Positions 25,270 to 34,597 of a DNA stretch of 64,000 nucleotides are shown here, one piece after another. The position numbers and the translations under genes were made by a program. Below the pieces are notes generated by a model. That model saw nothing but the letters and a program-made list of their open reading frames with translations. It did no database searches and was not told the origin of the DNA. Where the stretch lies: NCBI RefSeq assembly GCF_000424005.1, contig NZ_AUJB01000009.1, positions 248,001 through 312,000 of the forward strand, written 5' to 3'. Within the stretch, counting starts at the first letter, position 1, and the number at the start of each line of letters is the position of its first letter. The stretch comes from Pseudobutyrivibrio ruminis CF1b. GTDB taxonomy: Bacteria; Bacillota; Clostridia; Lachnospirales; Lachnospiraceae.

Positions 25270-26655
25270 ATGCTAGCAAAATTTAAGAAAACTTTTATTG
25301 GTGATAAAGCTTTTTACAGAAGATACATTTTCCTTGCTACTCCAATGATTATCCAAAACTTCATTACAAACTTTGTAAGTTTTTTGGATAATATCATGGT
25401 AGGTCAGCTTGGACAGGAAGCAATCTCTGCCGTCGCAACAGTTAACCAGCTTCACTTCGTATTTGCATTAGCAGTATTTGGTGCAGCCTCAGCAGGAAGT
25501 ATTTATGGTGCCCAGTATTTTGGAAAGGGAGACCACAAAGGTCACATGTACACTTTCCGATTTAAGCTTTATGCAACATTGCTGGCCACCTTCGTAGGAA
25601 TTTTGATTTTCAAGATTTTTGGTAGTCAGCTAATTTCACTTTTCCTTACAGAAAGTGAAGGCGCTTCGCCAGAGCTGGCTTTGGAGTATGGTCTTCAGTA
25701 CTTAGGAATAATCCTTGTGGGACTTATTCCATTTGCAGTTAATCAGGCTTATGCTACTAACATCAAAGAGACAGGCCAGACGGTTGTGCCTATGGTGGCC
25801 GGTATGGTGGCAGTAGCTACTAATGCTGTTTTGGATTACTGTTTAATCTTTGGTTTTGGACCATTCCCAGAAATGGGTGTAAGAGGTGCAGCGCTGGCTA
25901 CAGTTATAGCAAGATACATAGAGTGCGCAATCGTATTGATATGGGCTCACTCACACAGAGAGCTTAATAGATATCTTGAGGGAGCATACACAGGCTTTGG
26001 TCTTCCAACAGATGTTTTCAGACAGATTCTTATAAAGGGCGCGCCACTTATGTTAAACGAAGTCCTTTGGGCTGCGGGCATGAGTATGGTAACCCAGAGC
26101 TACTCTGTTAGAGGAATGAATGTACTGACAGCACTTAGTATGTCGAATACCATTGCGAACTTGTTCAATATTGTATTCATACAGCTTGGTGCATGTATCA
26201 GTATTGTGGTTGGTCAGCATCTGGGAGCTGGTGAGCTTGAGGAAGCAAAGGATGCAGATAATAAGATGATTGCCTTCAGCGTATTTTGCTGCACAATCAT
26301 GGCAATCATTATGTTTGCCTTTGGTGGATTGTTCCCACGCATATACAATGTCGCTCCAGAGATTCGCTCTCTCGCAACAAGATTTATTGCGGTGGCTGCA
26401 ATCTGGATGCCATCATGCAGCTTTAGTCACTGCTCTTATTTCACACTTCGTTCCGGTGGAAAGACACTTGTCACATTCCTTTTCGACTCAGTGTTTACAT
26501 GGATAGTTGTGGCACCATGTGCATTTATTCTTGCTCATTACACAGGGCTTGGAATCGTTTGGGTTTACTTCTTTGTACAGGGCACGGAGCTCATCAAAAA
26601 CATCATGGGATACTTCATGGTGAAGAGTGATGTTTGGCTTGTACAGATGGTATAA
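25270..26655 (+). CDS. MATE-family efflux transporter
   Basis: 461 residues with about 12 membrane helices in two related halves. The N-terminal half begins ATPMIIQNFITNFVSFLDNIMVGQLGQEAISAVA, the standard MATE opening; the second half repeats it as KGAPLMLNEVLWAAGMSMV. MATE proteins expel cationic drugs or metabolites in exchange for sodium or protons. Substrate unknown. Start ATG follows CAGGAGGG. Confidence 0.92.
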   Translation: MLAKFKKTFIGDKAFYRRYIFLATPMIIQNFITNFVSFLDNIMVGQLGQEAISAVATVNQLHFVFALAVFGAASAGSIYGAQYFGKGDHKGHMYTFRFKLYATLLATFVGILIFKIFGSQLISLFLTESEGASPELALEYGLQYLGIILVGLIPFAVNQAYATNIKETGQTVVPMVAGMVAVATNAVLDYCLIFGFGPFPEMGVRGAALATVIARYIECAIVLIWAHSHRELNRYLEGAYTGFGLPTDVFRQILIKGAPLMLNEVLWAAGMSMVTQSYSVRGMNVLTALSMSNTIANLFNIVFIQLGACISIVVGQHLGAGELEEAKDADNKMIAFSVFCCTIMAIIMFAFGGLFPRIYNVAPEIRSLATRFIAVAAIWMPSCSFSHCSYFTLRSGGKTLVTFLFDSVFTWIVVAPCAFILAHYTGLGIVWVYFFVQGTELIKNIMGYFMVKSDVWLVQMV

Positions 26656-26673
26656 ACTCTCAGGGATGTACCC

Positions 26674-26703
26674 TTGACACCTAGAGTTTTCTAGGTCTAT
26701 AAT
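26674..26703 (+). promoter_or_regulatory. lysS promoter with a palindrome filling the spacer
   Basis: Perfect TTGACA (26674-26679), 18 bases, perfect TATAAT (26698-26703). The spacer is occupied by the dyad ACCTAGA-GTTT-TCTAGGT (26679-26696), a probable repressor site that would block RNA polymerase directly. Confidence 0.85.
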
Positions 26704-26766
26704 TGAATGACTTTTTATGTAATTACTAATCTAATTAAATATATATGAAATAATAAAGGAGAAAAT

Positions 26767-28812
26767 ATGGCACAGCAGAACAATGGTGGCAACCAGGACG
26801 TAAATCAGTTACTTCAGGTTCGCCGCGAAAAGCTTGTTGCACTTCAGGAGGCAGGCAAGGACCCATTTCAGATTACAAAGTTTGACCAGACTCATCACAC
26901 AGATGAGGCTAGAAATTTATACGAAGAGCACGAGGCTAAGCTTCTTGCAGGTCGTCAGCCAGTAAACACTGATGGCATGGACGAAGAGGCTGCAAAGCAG
27001 GCAGTTAACGATGATTACAATGAGCGCCGTGAAATTATGGATGCTCAGCCAATCCACGTTAGCATTGCAGGACGTATGATGTTCAAGCGTGTAATGGGTA
27101 AGGCTAGCTTCTGCAACATCCGTGACCGCAAGGGTGACATTCAGGTTTATGTTGCGAGAGATGCAATCGGTGAGGAGTCTTACGCGGATTTCAAGAAGTC
27201 TGATATTGGTGATATCTATGGTATCAAGGGTTGGGCTTTTAGAACAAAGACAGGTGAGATTTCAATCCACGCTGAGGAGCTTACACTTCTTTCTAAGTCT
27301 CTTCAGATTCTCCCAGAGAAGTTCCATGGACTTACAGATACAGATATGAGATATCGTCAGCGTTACGTTGACCTTGTTATGAACAAGGAATCACGTGATG
27401 TTTTCGTTAAGCGTTCACTTATGATGAAGGAAATCCGTAATTTCCTTGCAGAGCGCGATTTCATGGAGGTTGAGACACCTATCCTTGTTTCTAACGCAGG
27501 TGGTGCAGCAGCTCGTCCATTCGAGACACACTACAACTCACTTAACGAGGATGTTAAGCTTCGTATCTCTCTTGAGCTTTACCTTAAGAGACTTATCGTT
27601 GGTGGTTTCGAGCGTGTTTACGAGATTGGTCGTGTATTCCGTAACGAAGGTGTTGATACTCGTCATAATCCTGAGTTCACACTTATGGAGCTTTACCAGG
27701 CATACACAGATTACGAAGGCATGATGGAGCTTACAGAGACTATGTTCCGTCGTCTTGCTGAGAAGGTTGTTGGTTCTACAAAGATTTCTTACAACGGAAT
27801 CGAAATCGACCTTGGCAAGCCATTCGAGAGAATGACAATGACTGACGCCGTTAAGAAGTACGCAGGCGTTGATTTTGATACAATCGCTGATGACGAGGCT
27901 GCAAAGGCTATCGCCAGAGAAAAGCACGTTGAGTTTGAGGACCGTCACAAGAAGGGTGATATCCTTAACCTCTTCTTCGAGGAGTTCTGTGAGGAGAATC
28001 TTATTCAGCCTACATTTATCACAGATCATCCAATTGATATTTCTCCACTTACAAAGAAGAAGCCAAGCGACCCTACAAAGGTAGAGCGTTTCGAGCTCTT
28101 CATCAATACATGGGAGATGTGTAACGCATACTCAGAGCTTAATGACCCTATCGACCAGCGTGAGCGTTTCGCTGCTCAGGATGCTAATGCAGCAGCTGGT
28201 GATGATGAGGCTGAGCACACAGATGAGGACTTCCTCAACGCACTTGAGATTGGTATGCCACCTACAGGCGGTATCGGATACGGTCTCGACAGACTTTGCA
28301 TGCTTCTTACAGATAGCCAGGCTATCCGTGATGTATTACTCTTCCCTACAATGAAGAGCCTTGATGCACCAAAGAAGAGTGCAACAGCTGCAGATGACAA
28401 GAGCGGTTTCTTCGCTCCTAACAGCAGCATTGATTTTTCAAATGTAAAGATTGAGCCTTTATTCGAGGAGTCAGTTGATTTTGAGACATTCTCAAAGAGT
28501 GATTTCAGAGCAGTAAAGGTTAAGGCTTGCCAGGCTGTTCCAAAGTCAAAGAAGCTTCTTCAGTTCACACTTGATGATGGTACAGGCACAGACAGAACAA
28601 TCCTTTCTGGTATTCATGAGTTCTATGAGCCAGAGGAGCTTGTTGGTAAGACACTTATCGCTATCACAAACCTTCCACCACGTGCGATGATGGGTATCGA
28701 GTCATGCGGTATGTTACTTTCAGCAGTTAACAACCTTAAGGATTCAGACGGTGAGGAGCTTCACCTTCTCATGGTAGATAACCACATTCCAGCTGGTGCA
28801 AAATTATACTAA
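26767..28812 (+). CDS. lysS: Lysyl-tRNA synthetase (class II) with C-terminal Trbp111-like domain
   Basis: 681 residues, about 170 longer than the usual class II LysRS. Residues 60-170 form the OB-fold anticodon domain. The catalytic core shows motif 2 FRNEGVDTRHNPEFTLME and motif 3 GIGYGLDRLCMLLTDS. The extra tail of about 110 residues begins near DFETFSKSDFRAVKV. It has the tRNA_bind (EMAPII/Trbp111) pattern with LPPRAMMGIESCGMLLSA, normally seen as a tail of methionyl-tRNA synthetase. The tail should raise tRNA affinity. Start ATG follows AAAGGAG. Confidence 0.96.
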   Translation: MAQQNNGGNQDVNQLLQVRREKLVALQEAGKDPFQITKFDQTHHTDEARNLYEEHEAKLLAGRQPVNTDGMDEEAAKQAVNDDYNERREIMDAQPIHVSIAGRMMFKRVMGKASFCNIRDRKGDIQVYVARDAIGEESYADFKKSDIGDIYGIKGWAFRTKTGEISIHAEELTLLSKSLQILPEKFHGLTDTDMRYRQRYVDLVMNKESRDVFVKRSLMMKEIRNFLAERDFMEVETPILVSNAGGAAARPFETHYNSLNEDVKLRISLELYLKRLIVGGFERVYEIGRVFRNEGVDTRHNPEFTLMELYQAYTDYEGMMELTETMFRRLAEKVVGSTKISYNGIEIDLGKPFERMTMTDAVKKYAGVDFDTIADDEAAKAIAREKHVEFEDRHKKGDILNLFFEEFCEENLIQPTFITDHPIDISPLTKKKPSDPTKVERFELFINTWEMCNAYSELNDPIDQRERFAAQDANAAAGDDEAEHTDEDFLNALEIGMPPTGGIGYGLDRLCMLLTDSQAIRDVLLFPTMKSLDAPKKSATAADDKSGFFAPNSSIDFSNVKIEPLFEESVDFETFSKSDFRAVKVKACQAVPKSKKLLQFTLDDGTGTDRTILSGIHEFYEPEELVGKTLIAITNLPPRAMMGIESCGMLLSAVNNLKDSDGEELHLLMVDNHIPAGAKLY

Positions 28813-28822
28813 TAAAAATAAA

Positions 28823-28856
28823 AGAGGTGCCAATCGTCGGCACCTCTATTTTTTTC
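28823..28856. terminator. Bidirectional terminator between lysS and a small minus-strand gene
   Basis: AGAGGTGCC (28823-28831), 7-base loop, GGCACCTCT (28839-28847), then seven Ts on the plus strand and a run of As on the left giving Ts on the minus strand. Confidence 0.88.
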
Positions 28857-29013
28857 TTTCATCTAAGGTAAAACAAACCAAAGCAACTATTCCCATCGCT
28901 ATAGCTAATATGTTAAAGATATTTGTCCTATAAAAAATTATGTGACAAACATTTGTTAAAATGCAGCAGGATACTACAATCTTTGCAGCTAAAAGACTTC
29001 TTTTTTCTTCCAT
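28846..29013 (-). CDS. Small membrane protein, 55 residues
   Basis: A frame on the minus strand starting MEEKRSLLAAKIVVSCC and ending TLDERKK, with two hydrophobic segments (residues 9-27 and 32-49) separated by a short FYRTN turn and charged ends. It sits tail-to-tail with lysS, sharing the bidirectional terminator, and fills a gap that is otherwise empty. The ribosome site (AAGTGG region) is weak. The hydrophobic pattern and position argue for a real gene; no family is recognised. Confidence 0.5.
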   Translation of the reverse strand: MEEKRSLLAAKIVVSCCILTNVCHIIFYRTNIFNILAIAMGIVALVCFTLDERKK

Positions 29014-29125
29014 AGATATTACCACTTTCTTTTAAAACATAAAAACCCATAAAACTTTATTGTTACATTGTGATATTACATTAACGTTTATGGATTTTTA
29101 ATCATAATGTTTTGAACGACATTTT

Positions 29126-29258
29126 TTTGTGATGAATGCTATTCGTCACAAATAAATAATGGTCTATATTTCTTTTGCGTTTTAAAGTGCTAATGCATTG
29201 TATTTTCGCTGTTTTATATAACGAAAATATAGAGAATTACCCTGTGGCATGATATAAT
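29126..29258 (+). promoter_or_regulatory. yjeM upstream region: two dyads and a -10
   Basis: TTTGTGATGAAT (29126-29137), GCT, ATTCGTCACAAA (29141-29152) is a 12-bp dyad with one mismatch. TATTTTCG (29201-29208) pairs with CGAAAATA (29222-29229). A perfect TATAAT (29253-29258) with weak TAGAGA 17 bases upstream is the probable promoter. Between 29014 and 29321 nothing else is visible. Confidence 0.5.
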
Positions 29259-29321
29259 ATTTAAGTTTTCGGCCTTCCGGAAATTAAATAAAGAATATAT
29301 TTTGTTATAAGGAAGTTAGTA

Positions 29322-30869
29322 ATGAAAGATGAAAAGAAGTTAGGGCTTATGTCCCTCATACTGATGATTTTCACATCAGTTTATGGTTTTAACAACATTC
29401 CAAGATCTTATTATTTAATGGGCTATGCAGCTATTCCTTGGTTTGTTATTGCAGGTATTTTATTCTTTGTACCATTTGCATTTATGGTAGCAGAGTTCGG
29501 TTCAGCATTTAAGGATGAGACAGGTGGTATGTACTCATGGATGTGCAAGTCAGTAGGTCCAAAGTACGCATTCATCGGAACATTTATGTGGTACACATCT
29601 TATGTACTTTGGATGGTAAATGTTTCTTCAGGTATCTGGGTTCCAGTATCAAACCTTATTTTTGGTGAGGACTGTACTTCAGGCTGGTCATTCTTTGGCT
29701 CAGAGTTTTTATCAGGTTCAAGATTACTTGGTCTTATGGCTGTAGTATTTTTTGCATTCATCACATACTTTGATTCAAAGGGTGTCGATAAGATTAGCAA
29801 GGTTACATCTATCGGTGGTACAGCCGTTCTTACAATCAACATCATGGTAGTTGTTGGTTCAATACTTATGATTATTGCCCGTGGTGGTCAGCTTCAGCAG
29901 CCATTTGAGGGCCTTGAGTCACTTAAGACTCCACTTAATGTTGCATATCAGGGAAGCCCTATCATGCTTCTGTCATTCATCGTGTATGCACTTTTCGCAT
30001 ACGGCGGAATCGAGGCAGTTGGTGGTCTTGTAGATAAGACAGAGAATCCAAAGAAGAATTTCCCTAAGGGTATCGTTATTGCAGCTATGGTTATCGTAGT
30101 TGGATATGCTTCACTTATTATGTTAGTAGGTTCATTCACAAATTACAGTGAGATCCTTGGCAATGACAGCATTACACTTGGAAATGTTTCATATGTAATC
30201 ATGTCAAACTTTGCAGCAGAGATTGGTAAGGTATTTGGCGCTTCAGTAGCTACACAGGTTTCTCTTGCTCACGGTTTTGCTCGTGTATATGCACTTATCA
30301 TGCTTCTTGCACTTATGGGTGCTATGTTTACACTTGTTTACTCACCACTTAAGCAGATTATCGAAGGTACTCCAAAGGAGCTTTGGCCAGGTAAGATGGG
30401 TGAGCTTGCAGAGGACGGTATGCCAAAGAACGCTATGTGGATTCAGTGCGCCATCGTTAGCATCATGGTCCTCATGGTTTCATTCGGTGGCGATACAATG
30501 CAGCAGTTCTTCGTTATCCTTACAGCTATGGTTAACGTTGGTATGACAGTACCTTACATGTTTATTTCATTCGCATTCCCTAAGTTCAAGAAGCTTAACG
30601 GAATTGACAGAAGCTTCGTTGTATTTAAGTCACAGACTTCAGCAAACTTCTGGGGATACATCGTTACACTTACATTATTCTTCGCTAATGTATTTGCGAT
30701 TATTCAGCCAGCTCTTGATGGTGATATCAAGACTACATTCTGGTCACTCAGTGGCCCTGTAGTATTCGGTCTTGGCGCTTGGATTATCTACACAAGATAT
30801 GAAAAGAAGATTGAAAGAGGCGAGGTTGAAGCCGAAGCAATGGAAGAGACAGCTACTCAGGCAGAATAA
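29322..30869 (+). CDS. yjeM: APC-family amino acid transporter, YjeM-type
   Basis: 515 residues, about 12 helices. The sequence follows the glutamate/GABA-antiporter-like YjeM subfamily closely: LMIFTSVYGFNNIPRSYYLMGY start, GGMYSWMCKSVGP, then FAYGGIEAVGGLVDKTENPKKNF in the middle. Transport of a specific amino acid is not established for this subgroup. Start ATG follows AAGGAAG. The long AT-rich upstream region with two dyads suggests tight regulation. A terminator follows, so it is a single-gene unit. Confidence 0.88.
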   Translation: MKDEKKLGLMSLILMIFTSVYGFNNIPRSYYLMGYAAIPWFVIAGILFFVPFAFMVAEFGSAFKDETGGMYSWMCKSVGPKYAFIGTFMWYTSYVLWMVNVSSGIWVPVSNLIFGEDCTSGWSFFGSEFLSGSRLLGLMAVVFFAFITYFDSKGVDKISKVTSIGGTAVLTINIMVVVGSILMIIARGGQLQQPFEGLESLKTPLNVAYQGSPIMLLSFIVYALFAYGGIEAVGGLVDKTENPKKNFPKGIVIAAMVIVVGYASLIMLVGSFTNYSEILGNDSITLGNVSYVIMSNFAAEIGKVFGASVATQVSLAHGFARVYALIMLLALMGAMFTLVYSPLKQIIEGTPKELWPGKMGELAEDGMPKNAMWIQCAIVSIMVLMVSFGGDTMQQFFVILTAMVNVGMTVPYMFISFAFPKFKKLNGIDRSFVVFKSQTSANFWGYIVTLTLFFANVFAIIQPALDGDIKTTFWSLSGPVVFGLGAWIIYTRYEKKIERGEVEAEAMEETATQAE

Positions 30870-30881
30870 AATTGAAATTCT

Positions 30882-30918
30882 AAAATGCAGATACCAATTG
30901 AGTATCTGCATTTTTTTT
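30882..30918 (+). terminator. Terminator after yjeM
   Basis: AAAATGCAGATAC (30882-30894), 7-base loop, GTATCTGCA (30902-30910), eight Ts. Confidence 0.92.
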
Positions 30919-30965
30919 AGTATCATATATGAATTGAACACAATCAATTTACACAAAGGAGCTAT

Positions 30966-32699
30966 ATGAAACTAATAAAAAGATTTATTCCATATTACAA
31001 ACCATATATTGGGGTATTTATTTTAGATTTGATCTGCGCTACAGTGCTTTCAATTATTGATCTTACATTTCCGCAGTTCTTGAGAATCTTAAGGGCTACA
31101 TTATTTCTTGAAGAGCCAGAAGTGATTCTCAGCAAACTTGGTATTATCGCAGCCCTGTTGCTGGCAATGTACCTTGTGAGAAGCGCCTGCAGATATTATG
31201 TCAGCTATCAGGGACATATGATGGGTGCAAAGATGGAATCGGGAATGAGACGAGAGCTTTTCGAGCGCTACGAGGCATTCTCATTTTCATATTATGACAA
31301 TCACAACACTGGTGAGATGATGAGTAAGCTGGTATCTGATTTGTTTGATATTTCAGAGCTGGCACATCATGGACCTGAGAATATTTTCATCTCTGTAATC
31401 AAAATAATCGGTTCACTGATTCTTCTTATGCGAATCAATGTACCGATGACCACATGCCTGATGGTAGTCGTATTCTTTATGACTATTTTTGCCGTAAAGC
31501 AGAACAGAAAGATGCGTGCAACTTTCGCTGACAATCGCAAGAAGATAGCAGGAATCAACTCATCTCTTCAGGATACTCTGGGAGGAATCCGAGTAGTGAA
31601 GTCATTTACAGGTGAGGATATCGAGCTTAACAAGTTTGATAATAGCAATATCGCTTTTCTTTCTTCAAAGAGACAGAACTATGTGCTCATGGGTACCTTC
31701 AATGCCGGAAATAGTCTTTTTGAAGGTTTGATGTTCATTACAGTTTTAGTTGCAGGTGGATACTTTATTGCAAAGGGACAGCTTACAGGCGAGGATTTGG
31801 CGATTTATGCCCTCTATATAAATATTTTCATCAACCCTGTAAACGTGCTTGTAGAATTTACTGAGCAGCTTCAGAAGGGGCTTGCTGGATTCGAGAGATT
31901 CACAGAGGTTATGGATACCATGCCAGAAATCCTTGATGCCCCTGACGCAGGTGAGCTTAAAGAGGTTAAGGGTGTAATTGACTACAAGGATGTTTCATTT
32001 GCTTATGAGGACGAGGAGACAGTCCTTGAGAATATTAATCTTCATGTGGAAGCAGGTAAATCAGTGGCAATCGTAGGACCATCAGGTGGTGGTAAGACTA
32101 CACTTTGCGCATTGCTTCCTAGATTCTATGATGTAACAGGCGGACAGGTGCTTATCGATGGAGTGGACATCAGAACAGTGAGCCAAAAGTCACTTCGATC
32201 ATATATAGGAATCGTGCAGCAGGACGTTTACCTTTTCAATGGAACCATTAAAGAGAACATTGCCTATGGAAAGCCTGATGCCACAATGGAAGAGATTGTG
32301 GAGGCTGCCAGAAATGCAGATCTTCTCGAGTTTATCGAGAGCCTTCCAAATGGATTTGATACAGAGGTAGGAGAGCGAGGCACCAGACTTTCTGGTGGAC
32401 AGAAGCAGCGTATCGCTATTTCAAGAGTCTTCCTTAAGAATCCTCCTATTCTTATTTTGGATGAGGCTACATCAGCTCTTGATAACGAGAGTGAGAGATA
32501 CATTCAGGAGAGCCTGGATAAGCTTGCTGAGGGAAGAACTACTATCACAATTGCCCATCGACTTTCAACAATTCTCGGCGCAGATGAGATTATTGTTTTA
32601 GATGGAGATGGAATAAAAGAGCGCGGAACACATAAGCAGCTAATCAAAGAAGGCGGCATCTACGAGAAGTATTATAAGATGCAGCTGGGGGCAATCTAA
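30966..32699 (+). CDS. ABC exporter, fused permease and ATPase
   Basis: 577 residues. Six membrane helices fill the first 310 residues (type IV ABC exporter fold, MsbA/LmrA-like). The nucleotide-binding domain then shows Walker A GPSGGGKTT, signature LSGGQKQR, Walker B ILILDEATSALD and the H-loop AHR. It acts as a homodimer or with another half-transporter, and exports lipids, peptides or drugs. No partner gene is adjacent. Start ATG follows AAAGGAGC. Confidence 0.94.
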   Translation: MKLIKRFIPYYKPYIGVFILDLICATVLSIIDLTFPQFLRILRATLFLEEPEVILSKLGIIAALLLAMYLVRSACRYYVSYQGHMMGAKMESGMRRELFERYEAFSFSYYDNHNTGEMMSKLVSDLFDISELAHHGPENIFISVIKIIGSLILLMRINVPMTTCLMVVVFFMTIFAVKQNRKMRATFADNRKKIAGINSSLQDTLGGIRVVKSFTGEDIELNKFDNSNIAFLSSKRQNYVLMGTFNAGNSLFEGLMFITVLVAGGYFIAKGQLTGEDLAIYALYINIFINPVNVLVEFTEQLQKGLAGFERFTEVMDTMPEILDAPDAGELKEVKGVIDYKDVSFAYEDEETVLENINLHVEAGKSVAIVGPSGGGKTTLCALLPRFYDVTGGQVLIDGVDIRTVSQKSLRSYIGIVQQDVYLFNGTIKENIAYGKPDATMEEIVEAARNADLLEFIESLPNGFDTEVGERGTRLSGGQKQRIAISRVFLKNPPILILDEATSALDNESERYIQESLDKLAEGRTTITIAHRLSTILGADEIIVLDGDGIKERGTHKQLIKEGGIYEKYYKMQLGAI

Positions 32700-32770
32700 A
32701 GGTTGCGCAAAGTTGCTCAAACACTAATAAAAAACAATGTGTATTAACTGAAATTAGATGATGAAAAAAT

Positions 32771-32805
32771 GGGTGTAATCTATTGTATTACACCCTGTTT
32801 TATTA
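32771..32805 (+). terminator. Terminator after the ABC exporter
   Basis: GGGTGTAAT (32771-32779), 7-base loop, ATTACACCC (32787-32795), then TGTTTTATT. Confidence 0.8.
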
Positions 32806-32881
32806 TAAAATTTTTGCTTAGAAAACGTTTTAGCTATTTTAAGAGAGCTTTTAGTATTTACACAATAAAAGGAGTAAGAAA

Positions 32882-34465
32882 ATGGTAGCATGGAATAATT
32901 TTGATAAGCTTGAATCTTACAAGACTCTTCAGGGGTTGAAGAATCAGGTAGAGCTTAAGTCAGTTATGTCTGGAGCAAACGGTGCAAAGCGTGTTGCAGA
33001 GTACTCAGTTCCAATGTCAAATGGTATGGCATACAACTTCGCTGCAAAGCAGGTTGATGATACTGTTCTTGAAGCACTTCAGGGACTTGCTGACGAAGCA
33101 GAGCTTATCGACAAATACTCAGCACTTTTCAATGGAGAGGTTATTAATACAGGGGAAAAGAGATTAGTTCTTCACCAGCTTACACGTGGTCAGCTTGGCG
33201 GGGATGTTATTGCTGATGGGGTTAACAAAAGGGAGTTCTATGTTAAGCAGCAGGAGCGTATCGCAGAGTTCGCTAACAAGGTTCACTCAGGTGAAATCGT
33301 TAACGAAAAGGGTGAGAAGTTCACTACAGCTGTTCAGATTGGTATCGGCGGATCGGACCTTGGTCCTCGCGCTATGTATCTTGCTCTTGAGAATTGGGCA
33401 AAGGTAACAGGCACATTCAAGATGGAGGCTCGTTTCATTTCAAACGTAGATCCTGATGATGCTGCATCAGTTCTTGCTGGTGTTGATGTTGCTCACTCAA
33501 TTTTCATCCTCGTTTCTAAGTCAGGTACTACACTTGAGACACTTACAAACGAGTCATTCGTTAAGGACGCTTTAAAGAAGGCTGGACTTGATGCATCTAA
33601 GCACATGATTGCTGTTACATCTGATGCTTCACCACTTGCAAAGTCAGCTGATTACCTTGATGCATTCTTCATGGATGATTACATCGGTGGACGTTACTCA
33701 TCTACATCTTCAGTAGGTGGCGCAATCCTTTCACTTGCATTTGGTCCAGATGTATTCGCTAGATTTTTAAATGGTGCAGCAGAAGAAGATAAGCTTGCTC
33801 GCAACGTAGACGTTCGCAAGAACCCTGCAATGCTTGATGCTCTTATCGGTGTTTATGAGAGAAATGTACTCGGTTACGAGACAACAGCAGTTCTTCCATA
33901 CTCACAGGCACTTAGCCGTTTCCCTGCTCACTTACAGCAGCTTGATATGGAGTCAAACGGAAAGAGTGTAAACCGTTTCGGCGAGCCTGTTGATTATGTT
34001 ACTGGACCAGTTATCTTTGGTGAGCCAGGTACAAACGGACAGCACAGCTTCTATCAGCTTCTTCACCAGGGAACAGATATCATTCCACTTCAGTTCGTTG
34101 GCTTCAAGAAGAGCCAGATGGCTACAGATGTTGTTATCGAGGATAGCACATCACAGCAGAAGCTCTGCGCTAACGTAGCAGCTCAGATTATGGCCTTCGC
34201 TTGTGGTAAGGATGACGACAACAGAAACAAGTACTTCGAGGGTAACCGCCCATCATCAATCATCGTTGGTGATCAGCTTACACCTGAGACACTTGGTGCA
34301 CTCCTTGCACACTTCGAGAACAAGGTTATGTTCCAGGGATTCGTATGGAACCTTAACTCATTCGATCAGGAAGGTGTTCAGCTTGGAAAGACACTTGCAA
34401 AGAAGGTTCTTTCAGGTGATACATCAGACGCCCTTGCAGCTTATGCAAAGTTACTTGATATCTAA
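32882..34465 (+). CDS. pgi: Glucose-6-phosphate isomerase
   Basis: 527 residues. It interconverts glucose-6-phosphate and fructose-6-phosphate in glycolysis. Motifs: GIGGSDLGPRAM, the phosphate loop SKSGTTLETLTN, GGRYSSTSSVG and the C-terminal GEPGTNGQHSFYQLLHQG with its catalytic histidine. The protein is longer than the 450-residue Bacillus-type enzyme and nearer the long form. Start ATG follows AAAAGGAGTAAG; a strong terminator follows. Confidence 0.96.
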   Translation: MVAWNNFDKLESYKTLQGLKNQVELKSVMSGANGAKRVAEYSVPMSNGMAYNFAAKQVDDTVLEALQGLADEAELIDKYSALFNGEVINTGEKRLVLHQLTRGQLGGDVIADGVNKREFYVKQQERIAEFANKVHSGEIVNEKGEKFTTAVQIGIGGSDLGPRAMYLALENWAKVTGTFKMEARFISNVDPDDAASVLAGVDVAHSIFILVSKSGTTLETLTNESFVKDALKKAGLDASKHMIAVTSDASPLAKSADYLDAFFMDDYIGGRYSSTSSVGGAILSLAFGPDVFARFLNGAAEEDKLARNVDVRKNPAMLDALIGVYERNVLGYETTAVLPYSQALSRFPAHLQQLDMESNGKSVNRFGEPVDYVTGPVIFGEPGTNGQHSFYQLLHQGTDIIPLQFVGFKKSQMATDVVIEDSTSQQKLCANVAAQIMAFACGKDDDNRNKYFEGNRPSSIIVGDQLTPETLGALLAHFENKVMFQGFVWNLNSFDQEGVQLGKTLAKKVLSGDTSDALAAYAKLLDI

Positions 34466-34495
34466 TTACGTGACTATAAAATCTTTATAAAATTT

Positions 34496-34526
34496 GGCTA
34501 CTTCTTATTGAAGTAGCCTTTTTTTT
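34496..34526 (+). terminator. Terminator after pgi
   Basis: GGCTACTTC (34496-34504), 5-base loop, GAAGTAGCC (34510-34518), eight Ts. Confidence 0.92.
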
Positions 34527-34597
34527 ACGTTAACATATCACTTAGGTTTTTAAATGGCTGTTGCATAGGAAAATTAGCGTAACAGTAAGAGGTAAAT

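Noticed and set aside
26656-26766. T-box leader before lysS
   Set aside because: Only about 60 bases separate the promoter from the start codon and there is no T-box motif or antiterminator.
29126-29152. CRP-type binding site
   Set aside because: TGTGA and TCACA ends are present, but the spacing is 13 bases rather than 6.
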